Part shown: piece by piece, positions 1 to 12,381 of the stretch
Numbering within the stretch: position 1 is the stretch's first letter
Layout: every line of letters starts with the position of its first letter
Assembly (NCBI GenBank): GCA_018350325.1
Contig: JAEVLN010000001.1
Coordinates: 3,337,501 to 3,401,500 of the forward strand
Origin: Globodera rostochiensis
Lineage: Eukaryota > Nematoda > Chromadorea > Rhabditida > Heteroderidae
Direction: 5' to 3'
DNA length: 64,000 nucleotides
Position numbers and translations under genes: made by a program
The notes under the pieces: generated by a model
What the model saw: the letters and a program-made list of their open reading frames with translations, nothing else
The model's database searches: none
Told to the model about the DNA's origin: nothing

Positions 1-788
1 AATATCATTTACTTATATTTATCACCTTTTTAGATAGTTGTTGTGTTTATTTTATTCAGTGAAAACTATGGCTTCAATTTTTCAAATGTTCTATTCATCG
101 CTTCTTCACCTTTTCCATTTTTAAAATTATTGAATTTACTACAACTTTGTTCGAGCGGGATCAACACCTATTTATGCTTTAATAACTTTAATGAATATTT
201 AAAATTTCGGTGCCCATTTTTCATTAGTTCAGATCCATTTTTAATGATCAATAACGTATCTAATTTTTACAAATTTGTTACAATTTTCATTTTCATTTTG
301 GGTTTGCTCATCTGACGCGTTCTTAGTTGTGCCATGCTCCCTGCATAATTTATTTGGACTTTAAATGCATTTTTTGGTTAACGGAATTTTTTTAGTCTTC
401 GAGTGAAGGTGCTTTTTTGACCTCAAGAAGGGTGGAAATTTCTAAGTAGGAATTTCTGTATTGTGCAGAGATATTATTGAACCGCGTTTAGATACCTTGA
501 AACAGAATTGAATGGGCAACAAAATGAGTATAAAAGCATAAAATTTGGTTAAGATTGGTAAAGATACAAAAACTTGTTGCTTTATTAATCTGCGATTTAT
601 ATTAAGCATTTTGTTTGTGTAATTTAGCTGGAAAATTTCTTTAATTGCTTTTTTAAGCTTTTGCAGTTAGATTTCTCTCTATAAGACAAATGTTTTAAAC
701 GCTCTTATTATTAGATTTTATCAAACATTAAATCTTTTAATATAAGGTCGTAAATAAAAATATTGGTTACGTAATTGGCAACGCTTAC

Positions 789-856
789 GTCCAGTCAGCT
801 GGAGTTCGGCCAACGGTTTCAATGGCGGAATGTTTTCAAACCCGGCAGCAATTGAC
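789..856 (-). CDS. Candidate internal exon, unknown protein
   Basis: This 68-bp island reads open on the minus strand as a peptide containing IAAGFENIPPLKPLAEL. It is preceded by an AT-rich run ending in TTAG and followed by a GTAAGC donor at 788-783, both good matches to intron borders. No partner exon could be connected, and the reading frame of a 68-bp GC-balanced segment is often open by chance. I do not recognise a family. It is a candidate only; the plus strand is also open in one frame. Confidence 0.22.
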
Positions 857-2428
857 CTAATTTGATGAAGAATTTTAAGCTTTTTGATTTTATTGTAATA
901 TAAAATAAGTAATTCTTAATTTTAGAATTTATAAGATTATTATACCGAGTAAAACCCTTATGAAAGCAATTTAAAACAATATAATTAAACTTACCAATGT
1001 ATAAACGTTGTTCCAACCGAGCACTTTCGCTTGAAAAACTTTTAGCATTATAAATATAAAATAAAATTATAAATAAAACGAGGAAAAAAATGCAAAATTC
1101 CTTGTGGTTATTTATTATAGCAAATAAAATTGAACCCATTCTTTATTGTTTTCAAAGTTTTCTATTTATATAATAATACTATTGCTGAACTCAGGCTCGT
1201 AGTGAACATATTTGGATTTGGCATTTTTTATTTATTTACGTTTAAATATTCATTTTCTTTGTTTTATTCATTGCTAATATTTATTGCATCTATGATTTTT
1301 ATTACTGTTTTCTACAATATCGTAACAAATCATTTTAATTACCAGTTACGAAGTTTTGAAATTTATACATTTGATATTTGATTCAACTTTATTTTCACTT
1401 GACCATGCGATGGGGAAATGATTCATAATTCGTGCATGACGAATGATGATAATTTAAAAATAAATATTTACTTTTATTTTGGAATCGGCGGATTCCATCA
1501 CCTTTTAATATTCTAGTTATTTTTGTAGTATGTCAAAATTAAAATGAAATAATCATTTTTCCAGTTGTTTTATTTTAGCGGAAAGTTATCATTTAAGAAA
1601 ACAAATGGTAAATTGTTTATTGTATCTTTTTTTTATTCATTGTTTAAATTGAATATTAGTGTTTTATTTTATAAATACTTTTTGCCAATTTTAAAGATTA
1701 ATTTTATTTTGTATTTAGCTTTTAAATTAAGATTTTATAACAAATATTTTAATTCAATTTTTTGGCTTATATGATTGTGCTGATAATTTTGGAAACAAAT
1801 CACTCGATATATAAGTTTTATGCAAATTTTTTTTATCAACAGGTTTATTATGTCATACTCTAGTTAATTACTGTTATTTAATAAATTTACTTTTCAGGTC
1901 TTTTTAGTTATAATTATTTATAATTTACATTTTTTTTAAATTGTCGCGGACCATTACGAGGCTTTTTCCTCTACACTTCCAGCAGATCCAAAATTGATTA
2001 AGTTAATTTTTAATTTCTATCTTTAATTTTATTTCCAAATTTTTGTATAAAATCTTGTTAAAATATTGAATTTAAAATTTTATTGTTTTATTATTTGATA
2101 TATTGCCTAAATATTTTACAGGAAATATTTGTGAAATTTAACATGTTCAACAATAAGCCATTAGATTTGAACCATTCTTTTGAGTGCTTTATTTAACTGA
2201 TTAGAAGTCGAATGAGCATTTTTCAAAAATAGGACGAAAGATTTTTAAAAATTAAAAGAGTAAAGGGCCCGGCCCAATACACATCCTTGAAGAACACTCG
2301 AAAAAGTTTTGTAATTTTTGGAATATTTTTTTCTCCAATTTTGACTTTAAAGCTTATTTCCAAAAAAAATGTGTAAAAAAATTTGGAATTTTTCCACCAA
2401 TTCTAATGTTTTTGATTTGTTCAAGTAG

Positions 2429-2524
2429 TAACCGATCGGTACTGAAAAGCGGTGTCAATTTCGTGGGCAGATGGCCGACTTTTGACATAACAACTATTAA
2501 TTCTGAAAAAACATTTTATACAAG
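2429..2524 (+). CDS. Candidate internal exon, unknown protein
   Basis: A 96-bp island preceded by TAG and followed by the donor GTAAAATT is open in one plus-strand frame, reading NRSVLKSGVNFVGRWPTFDI and onward to a final FYTR. Base composition is clearly richer in G+C than the flanks, and the flanking plus strand is T-rich, as intron sense strands often are. The island at 3092-3180 is another candidate exon, but their phases do not join directly (two bases left over here, two extra there), so at least one exon would be missing between them. Family unknown. Confidence 0.27.
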
Positions 2525-3091
2525 GTAAAATTAATTTTGCTTCATAATAAATTAAATAAAATTTACTTTAAGGATTTTTCATTTTAGGATTTAATATATA
2601 AGCTCCACCAAAAATGTTCAAAGCATTAGTTTAAAAACCCACAAATGAGGCTAAAACCTCAATGTTGTTTAGATCTCATATTTTATACCATTTTCAAGCT
2701 TTGGGGTTTGCTTTTACTGAACTAAAATGAAAAAAAGAGACGCAAACCAGCAAAAATTGATTGTGTTTGTTGGTGGCAATAACCATGCCGAATCAATTAT
2801 TTATTTACGCTTTTCTCCTTATCCAATCATTTAATCTCATTATTAAATAAATTTTTATTTATTATAATTGCTTGCTTAATATTAGTTTTATAATTGTGTT
2901 GTGAGGCGAATCTCATGTGATGGCGTTGCCAGTAGGCCTAAGCCCATTTGTTTGATGTATTAACAGATTGTTTAAAGTTTTAAAATAAATAAACTATTAC
3001 TTTACATATTTTGTATCAAAGATTGAGTTTGGTTGGTTTTATTTAAATGCCTAATTAAAATATATTAATATTACCATATTCTCTTTGCCAG

Positions 3092-3180
3092 AATTTCAAT
3101 GCGTACGCACAGCCCGAATACACTACCAGGCATATGCCTTCCGGCGGCTCTTAATGATAATCAACTTTTCTGATATCAAG
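3092..3180 (+). CDS. Candidate internal exon, unknown protein
   Basis: An 89-bp segment lies between an acceptor-like TTTGCCAG and the donor GTATGATA. One plus-strand frame is open across the whole segment, starting FQCVRTARIHYQAYAFRRLL and ending SDIK at the donor. The other two frames carry stops. The peptide matches nothing I recognise. The support is the pair of splice-like borders and the change in composition, which is modest evidence in DNA this AT-rich. Confidence 0.25.
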
Positions 3181-6027
3181 GTATGATATTTTATTTGTTA
3201 CTTTATTTATTCCTTTATATTTAGGGTTATAAATTTTAGTATTTGGTTATATTTGTTTTTAAATACTATTATTTATAAAATCCTTGTAAATAAATATTAC
3301 TCTTGGTTTTAATATTCAAAATGTTAACAATTTATACTAATTTTTCATAAAATATAATAGAATCTTAAATCCTTTATCGCATCATTTCTTTAATTTTATT
3401 CATATCTATTACAATTTAATGCTAGATAATTTCTATATATTTTATTATTTTTATTATATTAAGGTTTGCGTTTTGCTATATAAAAAGAGAAATAATCATT
3501 TGTTTTCCGCAAATACACCTATTTTTTTCTGTATGCGATATTTTTTAATTAATTTTAAACGTTGCTTTAATTAATTGTTATTTTCCGATTTAAGTGTCAA
3601 TCATATTTTTTATTAGATCATTTTTAATCAATTTTGTTACTTTCCATTTTTAGCTATTTTGTTTAAATTATTCATTTATTTAATTTGTTTGTTAATTTCG
3701 TTTTGACAGATTTTTAATAAAATTAAATTAAAATCAACAAATTGTTCGTACTTTTATTGTAAGGTTTCAAATTCTAATATTTTAATTTGTATAGTTTCCT
3801 TTATAGTGAATTACATAATTTTTTTACTTTCTTAATAAACCTATACAAATATGTAAAATGTATTTCAATTAGAAAAATTTGTTGATTTTTTTAAAGTAAT
3901 TTCCTTCTTTATCTATTAAAAATTATTTTACTTAAGTTTATTAACATAATTGGCAAAATATTTCGTGCGATTATCACATACACCCGTTCTTGACAAGCAG
4001 GTTTGGAATTCACTCCAACGTGTCTAAGCGCTTTTTAAAATTTTTTATGAATGAATTAAATTATCGATTACTTTTTGGGCTTTTTCAGTGACTACTTTTT
4101 TCCTTTTCTACCTCATTTGTCTAAGCTGTGGATCTTGGGTATGCGCGCAGAATGGACTACACACACCTTATGAGTTAACGGCACCTCGGATTAATTTTTT
4201 TTATTTTAAATAAGCTGAATTTAAATTTTGAATTATGGGGTTGCATCGTTGATCATTTAATTGTTAAATTTATTTGGAATTTATGATCAATCTTGATCGA
4301 CAAAATTTAGTCCTCTAATAGCGAAATATTTTAAAAATATTAATATCTTTATGTAACATAACATTAAATAATTGCTGTCAAACAAATAATATTTAGAATA
4401 AACCAAAGAAACTATGTATGCCAATAATATAAAGTATTTGCTATTGTTCTATTAATTATAATAATCATAGCCAAAAAAAAAAAAATTTTGTAGACAAGCA
4501 ACAATTTAAAATAAATAATTTATTATATTCCGGTGCACTTGGGGTTATATTTTTGAAAAAAAGATTAAAGGATTATATTTAACTAACAATGCGGTTGCCA
4601 GGTTGAAATTGCAATAAAAAATCGGACTTTGCTCACACAACACGGAACGTCTCTCAAACAAGAAAATATTTGAAATAAACAAAACTTCAACCCAAATGCT
4701 TAAATTAATACAATAATTAATAACAGTTTTTTAACGCAAAAAATCCGGTAAATTATTTTTTATTGCAATTTTTTACCTTTGATGTTTAAAAATATGCCTT
4801 TTTGAGATTATTTTTTAATTTTTTAATTATTATTATTATTTCTTAACTTTATTAAATGATTTTTTTATTTATACATGTTAGTTTTCAATTTTTAAATCAT
4901 TTGTGTCAGAATTTTTAATATTTGTTTCAATTTCAATTATAATATTTTTCTGTTGGATAGAATTGTTGCCAGGGTACAGTACATTTTTTTATTTTAGGAA
5001 CTAATTAAACCTTATATGAAGTCAAATAATACATAGACAATGTATATTTTATCAAAAGTTATTTATGATTTGCTAGCTGTGACAAACGTTTACATACTGA
5101 GTAAAAGTGACATTATTGTAAAACGATAAGTTTTTATTTATTTTATAAAGTATATTTATCAATTGCGGAATGCCATCGTTCGAAACATGCCCCCGCTGCA
5201 AAAAAACTTACTCCTGCGGGATGCAATCGTGCTGCCAGAATATCATATAAATGTTATTATTCTTGATCATGAATCTGGTTTATTAATTTAATTTTTGCGT
5301 TCCGAGAAATGCAGACGTATCTTTTATTTAATAATTAAATCTTTTTAAAAATATATTGGAATCGGTAAAACATAATTTGCTTTTTATTTTTAGTTACGTT
5401 TATGGTATATTTGTAGTTAAATTTTTTTACTTTAATTCGCGCATCAGTTGATTCTAAATTTACTTAGTCATTTGTGTTTATAAAAAATTGTGCTTATAAA
5501 CAGCATTAATTTAGGAAATTTTAATAGTTTATGAAAGTAATTTATAATAATCAATTTTTACAGATTTTTAAGCCATCAATTTTGACCAACGTTTGATCAT
5601 ATTTGTCCATCCAGTAGTTAGTTAGAAGTATCAACAGCTCTTTGAATAACACTTGTTGTTGTCGAATTAAATCGCTTTTTTTTAAAAAATTAAATAAAAT
5701 TTCCAGTCGGCGCTGCTTTAATTATTAATTTTAAACTCCTTTTTTTCAATGTTTTTAATTTCTTTGCAATTGACTTACCAAAGGAAATAAACAAATTTGA
5801 ATTTAATATAATATTAATTTGACAGATAATTAATAATGCACTAAACTCAAGCATTTGTTTGGCTGTATTTCGAATAGGTTTTGATCAACTATTTATTTAT
5901 TTTTTGATATATTGGCCTTTATATGTCATTATTTTGATTATTATTCAAGATTTTTGTTTTGTCTTAAAAATGCTAAATAATACGTTCATTTTAATTCAAT
6001 CATATAATTTTATTGGCGGTGCGAAGC

Positions 6028-6542
6028 TTGCGGCCCGAAACTTGCGGCCCTAATTAAAGCAAAAAAAGAAAACAAAAAATGACAAAATAACTTTTAATCT
6101 TGGTAATTTATTACACCATTTTGTCACAAAATGCAAGTAAAAGTTAATAGCTCATATTGTCTGGACTAGTCGTCCCACTGATCAAAATTGTTCCAGCGAG
6201 TCGGTTTTGTACCGCCCGCAAACGCGTGCTTAAGCTGATCGTCGTTCGGAGTTACATTCTGATCAAAAGTCTCGACAGAATATTCATTCTTTATGCATTT
6301 TTTGGCTCGTGGCCTAGTCGAAACGTCAGGTCCAATTCATAAACACGAATTCAATCCTGCATGAAGCGTTCCCCGTCTTTCAGAACAATAATTAACCTAA
6401 GAAAAGCACTGATTAAAAAATAAATTTTATCAAACTATTAATTTCTTTTATTTTTTATTGATGCCTCTAAAAATTGTGTGAAAAGTTGATTTTGTCATTG
6501 ATTTTTTTTAACTTTAATTAGAGCCGCATGTTTCGGGCCGCA
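6028..6542. mobile_element. Short TIR element with GGCCGCAA-type ends
   Basis: The left end, starting about 6028, contains TGCGGCCCGAAACTTGCGGC followed by CTAATTAAAG, an A-rich tract and then AATGACAAAAT about 40 bases in. The right end, about 6480-6542, is the inverse complement of the same order of motifs with roughly 85% identity over about 65 bp. Length is near 515 bp, in the range of MITE-sized elements. No clear target duplication is visible. Inside lies an open minus-strand fragment (6166-6336). Related GGCCGCAA repeats occur at 23.38-23.45 kb, so this may be a small family. The superfamily is unassigned. Confidence 0.6.
6166..6336 (-). pseudogene. Coding-like 3' fragment inside the TIR element
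   Basis: A 56-residue minus-strand open segment ends at a stop in the element interior. It includes NEYSVETFDQNVTPNDDQLK and ends RWNNFDQWDD, an acidic, Asn/Asp/Gln-rich C terminus that looks like authentic protein rather than AT-rich noise. It begins right after a TGA. Upstream, another frame stays open with RVYELDLTFRLGHEPK, which may be the same protein after a frameshift. There is no start codon context. I do not recognise the family. It could be the remnant of an element-encoded protein or a captured piece of a host gene. Confidence 0.4.
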
Positions 6543-9500
6543 TTGATAACAATCAAATAAAATTATTTTGGAAGGATAATTCGTTTTAAAAAAAGGTATT
6601 TAGGTATTTCGCCCGTGAAAGAGGTATATTTTTTTTAAAGCAAAGGACTGGAAGTCAAAGGGCGAGCATTGCCAAGTCATGGCCGGCCCAGTGGTCTAAC
6701 GAATATTTTTTTAAATTTTCTATAATTTTTAATAGTTTATTTTTTCTCTGGTAAAATAATTTTTGCGTTTCTGAGTTTCAACATATAGTCAGTAATGTGA
6801 TTTATGTACAGTAAATTATTGCCGTTGTTTCCTTTTGAAACTTTTTTTTAAAATAATAAAAGACATTTATTTTTATAATTTTTTTTAATGAATTATGCAT
6901 AATATTTGATTATGTCCTTATTATTGTAAAGTTCTAACTAAATTAATTTAGTTATATTCTGTTAAAATTTTTATCAGATTTATTGGGTATTAATATAATG
7001 AAAAAGTTTTAAAAAATTATTTTTTGATTTAAAAAAAGTTATTTAATTCGTTTTCTGTTTTTCACCATACTTGGCCTCATTTACACAATCAGCATGCGCT
7101 AATGAGAAATGATGGACGACACACGCGACGAGGACGCGTATGGGGGTTAAACAGGCAAACCCGTCTATCCATATTTAAATGATTTTAAATACAGTGCTTA
7201 ACTAATACGTTTTATGTATTTTTTATGGAAATTTTTGAATTTGTTTTATTTTTGCACAATTATTTATTTTAAAAGCCTTAAATTTTAATCTTTATTCATG
7301 GTTATTTAAAAAGATTGTTCATAAGCATTAACTGAAATGTAGAAATCTTCACAAAAAATTTTTATAATTTTTTTTTATTGTTTTTAACAGCATCAATTTG
7401 TAAATTTAATTTATATAAGTTTTATATTTTATTGAAGAAAATGTCTGTATATAAAAACCCATAAGCATTGCATAGGCGTGTTCATGAACTGCAACTCGCG
7501 CAATGGTTGTTTTGTCTAAATCTAATGATATTATTTTAGGTTTTTTAAATAATTGCCAATGCAATTTATTATGAATTTGTTTTTATAAAACATTTTAATC
7601 CATTTTTCAACGAATTGATTTTTTTAAATATATAATAATTTTTTATTATAATTGCCAACAATTCAAATAAAATCGAATAAATTCAACAAATATAAAAAAC
7701 TTTTTACATTAGCTTTAATAAAGTTGTTACGAGCATATTCTTTAATTATTCAATAATAAAATATCTTTTTGTATAATTTTTTATTTATAATTCTAATAAT
7801 GTTCTTTAACTATTGCGTATATGCGACGATATTTACTTTTTAGCATACCTTGCGATTTCTTTTTGAACCGGATCGAATGTAGGTATATTTTCTTGAATAC
7901 CTAAATTTGTGGAAATGGCTCTTTTATTAGATAATTTTGAGAGTTTGTTTTGGTGTTTTCTAAACGGCACAGGGCATGAATAATAACACGCGTTTAGCCA
8001 CTGGTAAATATTTTTTTCCCTGCGAAATTTTAATCCAGCTATTTTAAAATAATTATTTTAATTAGTTTAATATAATATTAAATTTAGAATTACTTAAATG
8101 GTTTCTTTTGCTATTTATTTCTACATCTTTAAAGTCGGCACCTCCGGATGAAAGTGCCTTGATTCTTCCCATGATTGTTAGGCTCGGTGGTGGTCCAATT
8201 ATTCTGAACTTTGTTTCTTGATTTTTGTAAAAATATTTTATGATTAACATGAATGGGTTTATATAAGTATTTTTCAAGTGCTTTATAATTAAAATTTTAT
8301 TGTTACTTCAAATTTGTTTTTAACTTTATTCTAAGTAGCCGCACACGAATGTGCAAAGATTTGCATGTTATTGCCTTTCTTATTAGAATAAATACATTTT
8401 AGTGTTTTTAAATTAATGTTCAATTATTTCACCTTGTTAATGTCAGTGTTAATTATCATTTTAAAGTAAATACTGCAAAATTGTTTCTATTAAATTGCTT
8501 ATATATTTAATTCAAATATATTATTTGAAAATTTATTGAATTAATTTTTTTATATATGTCTTGTTAATTTTTTTAAATAACATAATCCTATATGCCCAAA
8601 AAAAGAAATTTTTTATATTAAACTTTTATAAATAATTAGTATTGTTTTGAATTCAAAAATTTCTAAAATTCATTTTTTGTTTTTTATTATTCTTGCATTA
8701 TAATGTAAAATTAATTTTTATCTCGACCACAAGCGACTGTTGCCATCAATTAGCGCAAACTCTTCGTAAACAGTCGCCAAATCAAAGTGTGTTGACGACA
8801 TCGGTGATGGATTGGTACATTTAACAAAGGATAATGATATTTTGATTATAATTTGAAATGAATTGGGTAATAACTATTTTAATAATAGTTTTTACCATAT
8901 AAAATCAAACAAATATAAATAATAATTGTCATCGTGAGTAAAATAAAGCAGAATTTATATAATTTTACAAAAAAAAAACTTTTATTAGTTAAAGAATTCT
9001 TATATATTTAATTCGAATATGTTATTTGTATATTTATTGAATTATTTTTATATGTCTTGTTAATATTTAAAATATCATCTTCCTGTAATTTAAACATTTT
9101 AAAATAATTAATAAGCAATTTAATCGGCCAAAAATGGATACAAATATATTTGATTTGAAAAATTTCTATTTTTTTATTTAGAATCGGTATTGATATTAAT
9201 GATCTTTTTCTGGTAAATGAAAATTTACTTTTAGCTTTAAGTCGAATTGTAATTTTTTAAATTAATAATTTTGTTGTCTAGTCAAATAATGCTTGATTTC
9301 TAAGATTTAATAATTAGGCATTAATATTTAAATTCTGTTTGTTTTAATAGTTGTTTAAAAATCTTTTACTTAAAACTTGATTTGCTTTGCTCTTTTTTTT
9401 TGGTTCACCCACGGCGCTTTAATGACTGTAACTTTTTTATATAAATTATGAATATTCGAGCCGTATTTCAAATTATTGGTGGAATCTGTTATTAATTTTT

Positions 9501-10890
9501 ATCCTGAAATGTTCAAAAATTAAACTTTATTTAACATTTTTTATGACAAATTTTATTTATTAACTATCAAACTCTCCAAGGTGACCGATGAATCGGCCCC
9601 AACACGGGCAGACTTGGTAACGGCATTTTAAAAATGATTTGTTTATAATTTAAATTTTTTGTCTAAATTGTTTTGCTTATTATCTGCGTATGCAATTGTT
9701 TATTATTTTCTCTCATTATTATTATGTAAAAAACATTTAACATTTGGTATAAATTTTAATTTCTTATAAATTATTATTGGTCATTAAAATGCTGTTTTGT
9801 GCCAGGGGTTTATTCTAGGTAAATATGATGTCGGATACATTGTTTACTATTATTATTTTTATATTTAATTTTATTGATTCAAAATTTTAAGATTTTTTAT
9901 GAATTGTTTTCTTTTATTATGTGTTTTTTCCTTTCAGAATAATGATGCAATAAGGAACAAATTTTAATTTTTTTGTACATTTATTATGATTATTTAAAAT
10001 TCAATATGCTAAATTGGTGGTTTAGTGAATAATAAAAAATTAAGGCCATAATTTATGAATAAGTTGCGCACCTCCAATCACAATTGTAAGATGTGACATT
10101 GGTCAGAACGCCTTCATCGGAGTTTCGTTATAAACTTGTAGAAAGATTTTTGTGTGTATTTTTTATTTTCCGTAAACGTCTTTTTTGTGCTTGACTGTAT
10201 ATTGGCCCACTGCGACTAGTTCAGCTAGTTTATTTATCAAATAATTTCACTTATATTTTGCATTTCAAATATAAACTTTTATTAGTTTTGTAAAAGCATT
10301 ACTTTTTGCTTCGCCGTCGCCGTCAATTTAGAAATAGTTTATATTATTGTCAATTTTAAAAATTAGAGACAAAATTGATAATAAACTACATAATATCATT
10401 AAAAATTAAATGTTTAAAATTATATAAATTAATATTATCATAACTAGATCCCGGATTTGTATAGTCTAAAAAACGTCAAATATGGACTTAAAAAATTAGC
10501 CGAAAACCCAAAATATGGAGTAAAAAATGCGCTGAAACCTTAAAAATTTGTCATTCTTTATTAATTTTCGTATTACAATTGCAACCATAATTTATGTTTT
10601 GGAAAAACTAAAAAAATATAAAATACAAATTAGTGCACTAAAAGTGCCATTTTTTGTGCATATTTCGGCATATTTTGGTGCATATTTTGGCCTTCTTTTG
10701 GTGCATATAAATCGCAGCCCTAATGATAAGGATCACTTTCATAAATAAAGTCTTTACATTAAAAATTTAAATTGCCAAACGTTTTAGAACATTATACTAG
10801 TGAATCATTTTTGATCAAATGTCGACAACTGCAAAAACAAACATTAAAATGTTAACAAATAAAAATTTATGAATCTGGCATATTGAAGAC
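6543..10890. other. AT-rich stretch with dispersed repeat copies
   Basis: No gene can be supported. It holds GC-richer islands near 6600-6700, 7070-7170, 7470-7525, 8130-8210, 8730-8820, 9570-9630 and 10070-10135. Several segments recur elsewhere in the window: 6595-6705 is matched inverted at about 49855-49935, 7190-7340 at 44500-44660, 8060-8330 at 43062-43320, and 10300-10370 at 38070-38140. At 10.64-10.71 kb there is a short run of imperfect GTGCATATTTTGG repeats. Confidence 0.55.
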
Positions 10891-10897
10891 CAAGGCT

Positions 10898-12183
10898 TTA
10901 ACAGTATTTTTTTGCCCAAAATTTGTCTAATTGCACCGTTTGAATTCCGTCCTTATCCTTTTGCATTTGTTTGTGCGCTATTTGGCACAATTGGCAAAGT
11001 GCCGATGGTTTTGTGTTGTCCCATTGCCGACGGTACTTTTTGGTCCAATTGAAATAACTAACAAAAAACAACAAAATTCTTTTTGTCAACAATAATTACC
11101 CCAAATATCTTTCCGAATCACCAAGCAGTGCCGTCAGAAAATCTGCTAACGCCTGCACACTGTCAAAATCGTCTGCCGCTATGTACACATTGTCCGGAAT
11201 GCCGGTGCCGTTCAGCACTGATCGGTTCAACACAACTGGCACCACCAAACTGCGCAATGCATTCCAAAATTTCTCCGTAACATATTGAGGGCAGACCGTA
11301 TTCTCGAATGCCAAGTAGAAGAAATGTGACTCTGAGTCAAACACAAAAGTGATCAAAATTTTCTGAGCTTTTCGAAAGTGCGCAAAATTAAAAAAAAAAG
11401 AATAAGATTGGCAAAGTGCCTTTAATTTTAAAAAAACTACGAAAAGCCCGCTTACGTCAAGAAGTCCTGGCACAATCAAAATTTATAATCTCATTAATCA
11501 TTCATTAATCAATTAGTCAACAACCGGATCAGTGTTTTGGACAAAGGATTAGCGGGATAAACGAACTGTTTTAGAGTTTCCGTCTCGAAGAGCGGGTGCC
11601 GGATTTTTGTTTAGATATTTTTGCCAAATTCTTTTTCTAATACGTTTTTAGATTCAGTTTATAAGTTCATCAAAACAAATCCCCGAAACGCACCAAGCTC
11701 GCGCTGGTAACACGCATCGTCACAGCTTTTGCTGTTGCAATTTCCGAACACGTCCAATTCCATTAGATTCTGGAGCTGTTCCGTTATCAAATCGCGTCCA
11801 GAGGGTGCGTTGCAGTGGGACACAATTTGGAGAGCCAACTGTTGTTTTTTGTTGATTTGCATTTGAATCTAAATGTTTTTTGCCAATCAAGAATAATATT
11901 TGTGGCCCATATTAGTGCTGGCATGTTTGGCATTTTGTGCCAAATTAAATTTTGTGCCATTTGCCGTGCCAGCCAACCTCGCGATCGCTCCAAATCTGGT
12001 CCCGCGGTGTTTGTGAAGTGATTTCACTGAGCTGGTCGTATGGAAGGTAAATGGCGCTGTCCGTATGATATGAGATGGACATGTTAAAGTAGTTGTTGGG
12101 CAGACGACTTTTTGCGTTGGGACTCAGTTGCCTACGCAAATGGAGCCATTTCCGCACCTCAAGATCTATATTTTCATTCGTAG
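10898..12183 (-). CDS. Alpha-1,3-fucosyltransferase (GT10 family), 3' exons
   Basis: Four minus-strand exons can be joined with consistent phases: 12183-11978, 11868-11694, 11331-11100 and 11057-10898, separated by introns of 109, 362 and 42 bp with GT..AG borders. The last exon ends in TAA at 10898-10900. The joined product is about 257 residues. Landmarks in order are NYFNMSISYHTDSAIYLPYD, then LALQIVSHCNAPSGRD with downstream Cys residues, then the GT10 signature FENTVCPQYVTEKFWNAL followed by VVPVVLNRS, and a C-terminal YFNW with a CQLC pair. GT10 enzymes transfer fucose from GDP-fucose to GlcNAc of N-glycans or Lewis-type chains in the Golgi as type II membrane proteins. The transmembrane anchor and N-terminal half of the domain are not found. 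They may lie in unrecognised exons upstream, or the gene may be 5'-truncated. Its coding sequence is richer in G+C than its neighbour. Confidence 0.85.
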
Positions 12184-12381
12184 CTGGACGAGATAAAACG
12201 TAAATTATATATTGTCTTTAATTATATAATATTTTAAAGAACCTGGCGTAGAGTAATCTTTTCAGAAAATCAATATAAAGCATTGGATTAATAAATATTG
12301 ACTTATGACAAAACTAATTTATTACAAAATTATTAACATTTACATCAAAATTTTAAAGAATTCTTAGAGGAATTGCAGGCA
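12184..12381. promoter_or_regulatory. Divergent intergenic region between fucosyltransferase exons and HTH gene
   Basis: The 198 bp between the most upstream recognised fucosyltransferase exon and the start codon of the HTH gene are AT-rich. They would have to hold the promoter of the HTH gene. A GC-richer patch at 12241-12260 could be a further small fucosyltransferase exon (minus-strand donor-like GGTTCT at its edge), but it carries a stop close by. No definite TATA box or binding site can be named. Confidence 0.25.

Larger units (their letters stand above)
1..6027. other. AT-rich stretch with scattered GC-richer islands
   Basis: No complete gene is recognisable. The plus strand is T-rich. 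Short islands of near-balanced composition, about 40-110 bp each, sit in the AT background near 310, 790-860, 1940-1990, 2260-2500, 2900-2945, 3090-3180, 3965-4030, 4120-4190, 4600-4650, 5165-5250 and 5590-5640. A few have splice-like borders and are listed separately. The open frames here are short and rich in Phe, Ile, Leu and Tyr, as expected from AT-rich non-coding DNA. Confidence 0.6.

Noticed and set aside
43..1774. Frames of 69-106 codons rich in Phe, Ile, Leu and Tyr
   Set aside because: Composition is that expected from translating T-rich non-coding DNA; no conserved features, and similar frames occur throughout the AT-rich regions.
11083..12021. Plus-strand frames across the fucosyltransferase
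   Set aside because: Antisense to exons that join in phase and contain the GT10 signature.
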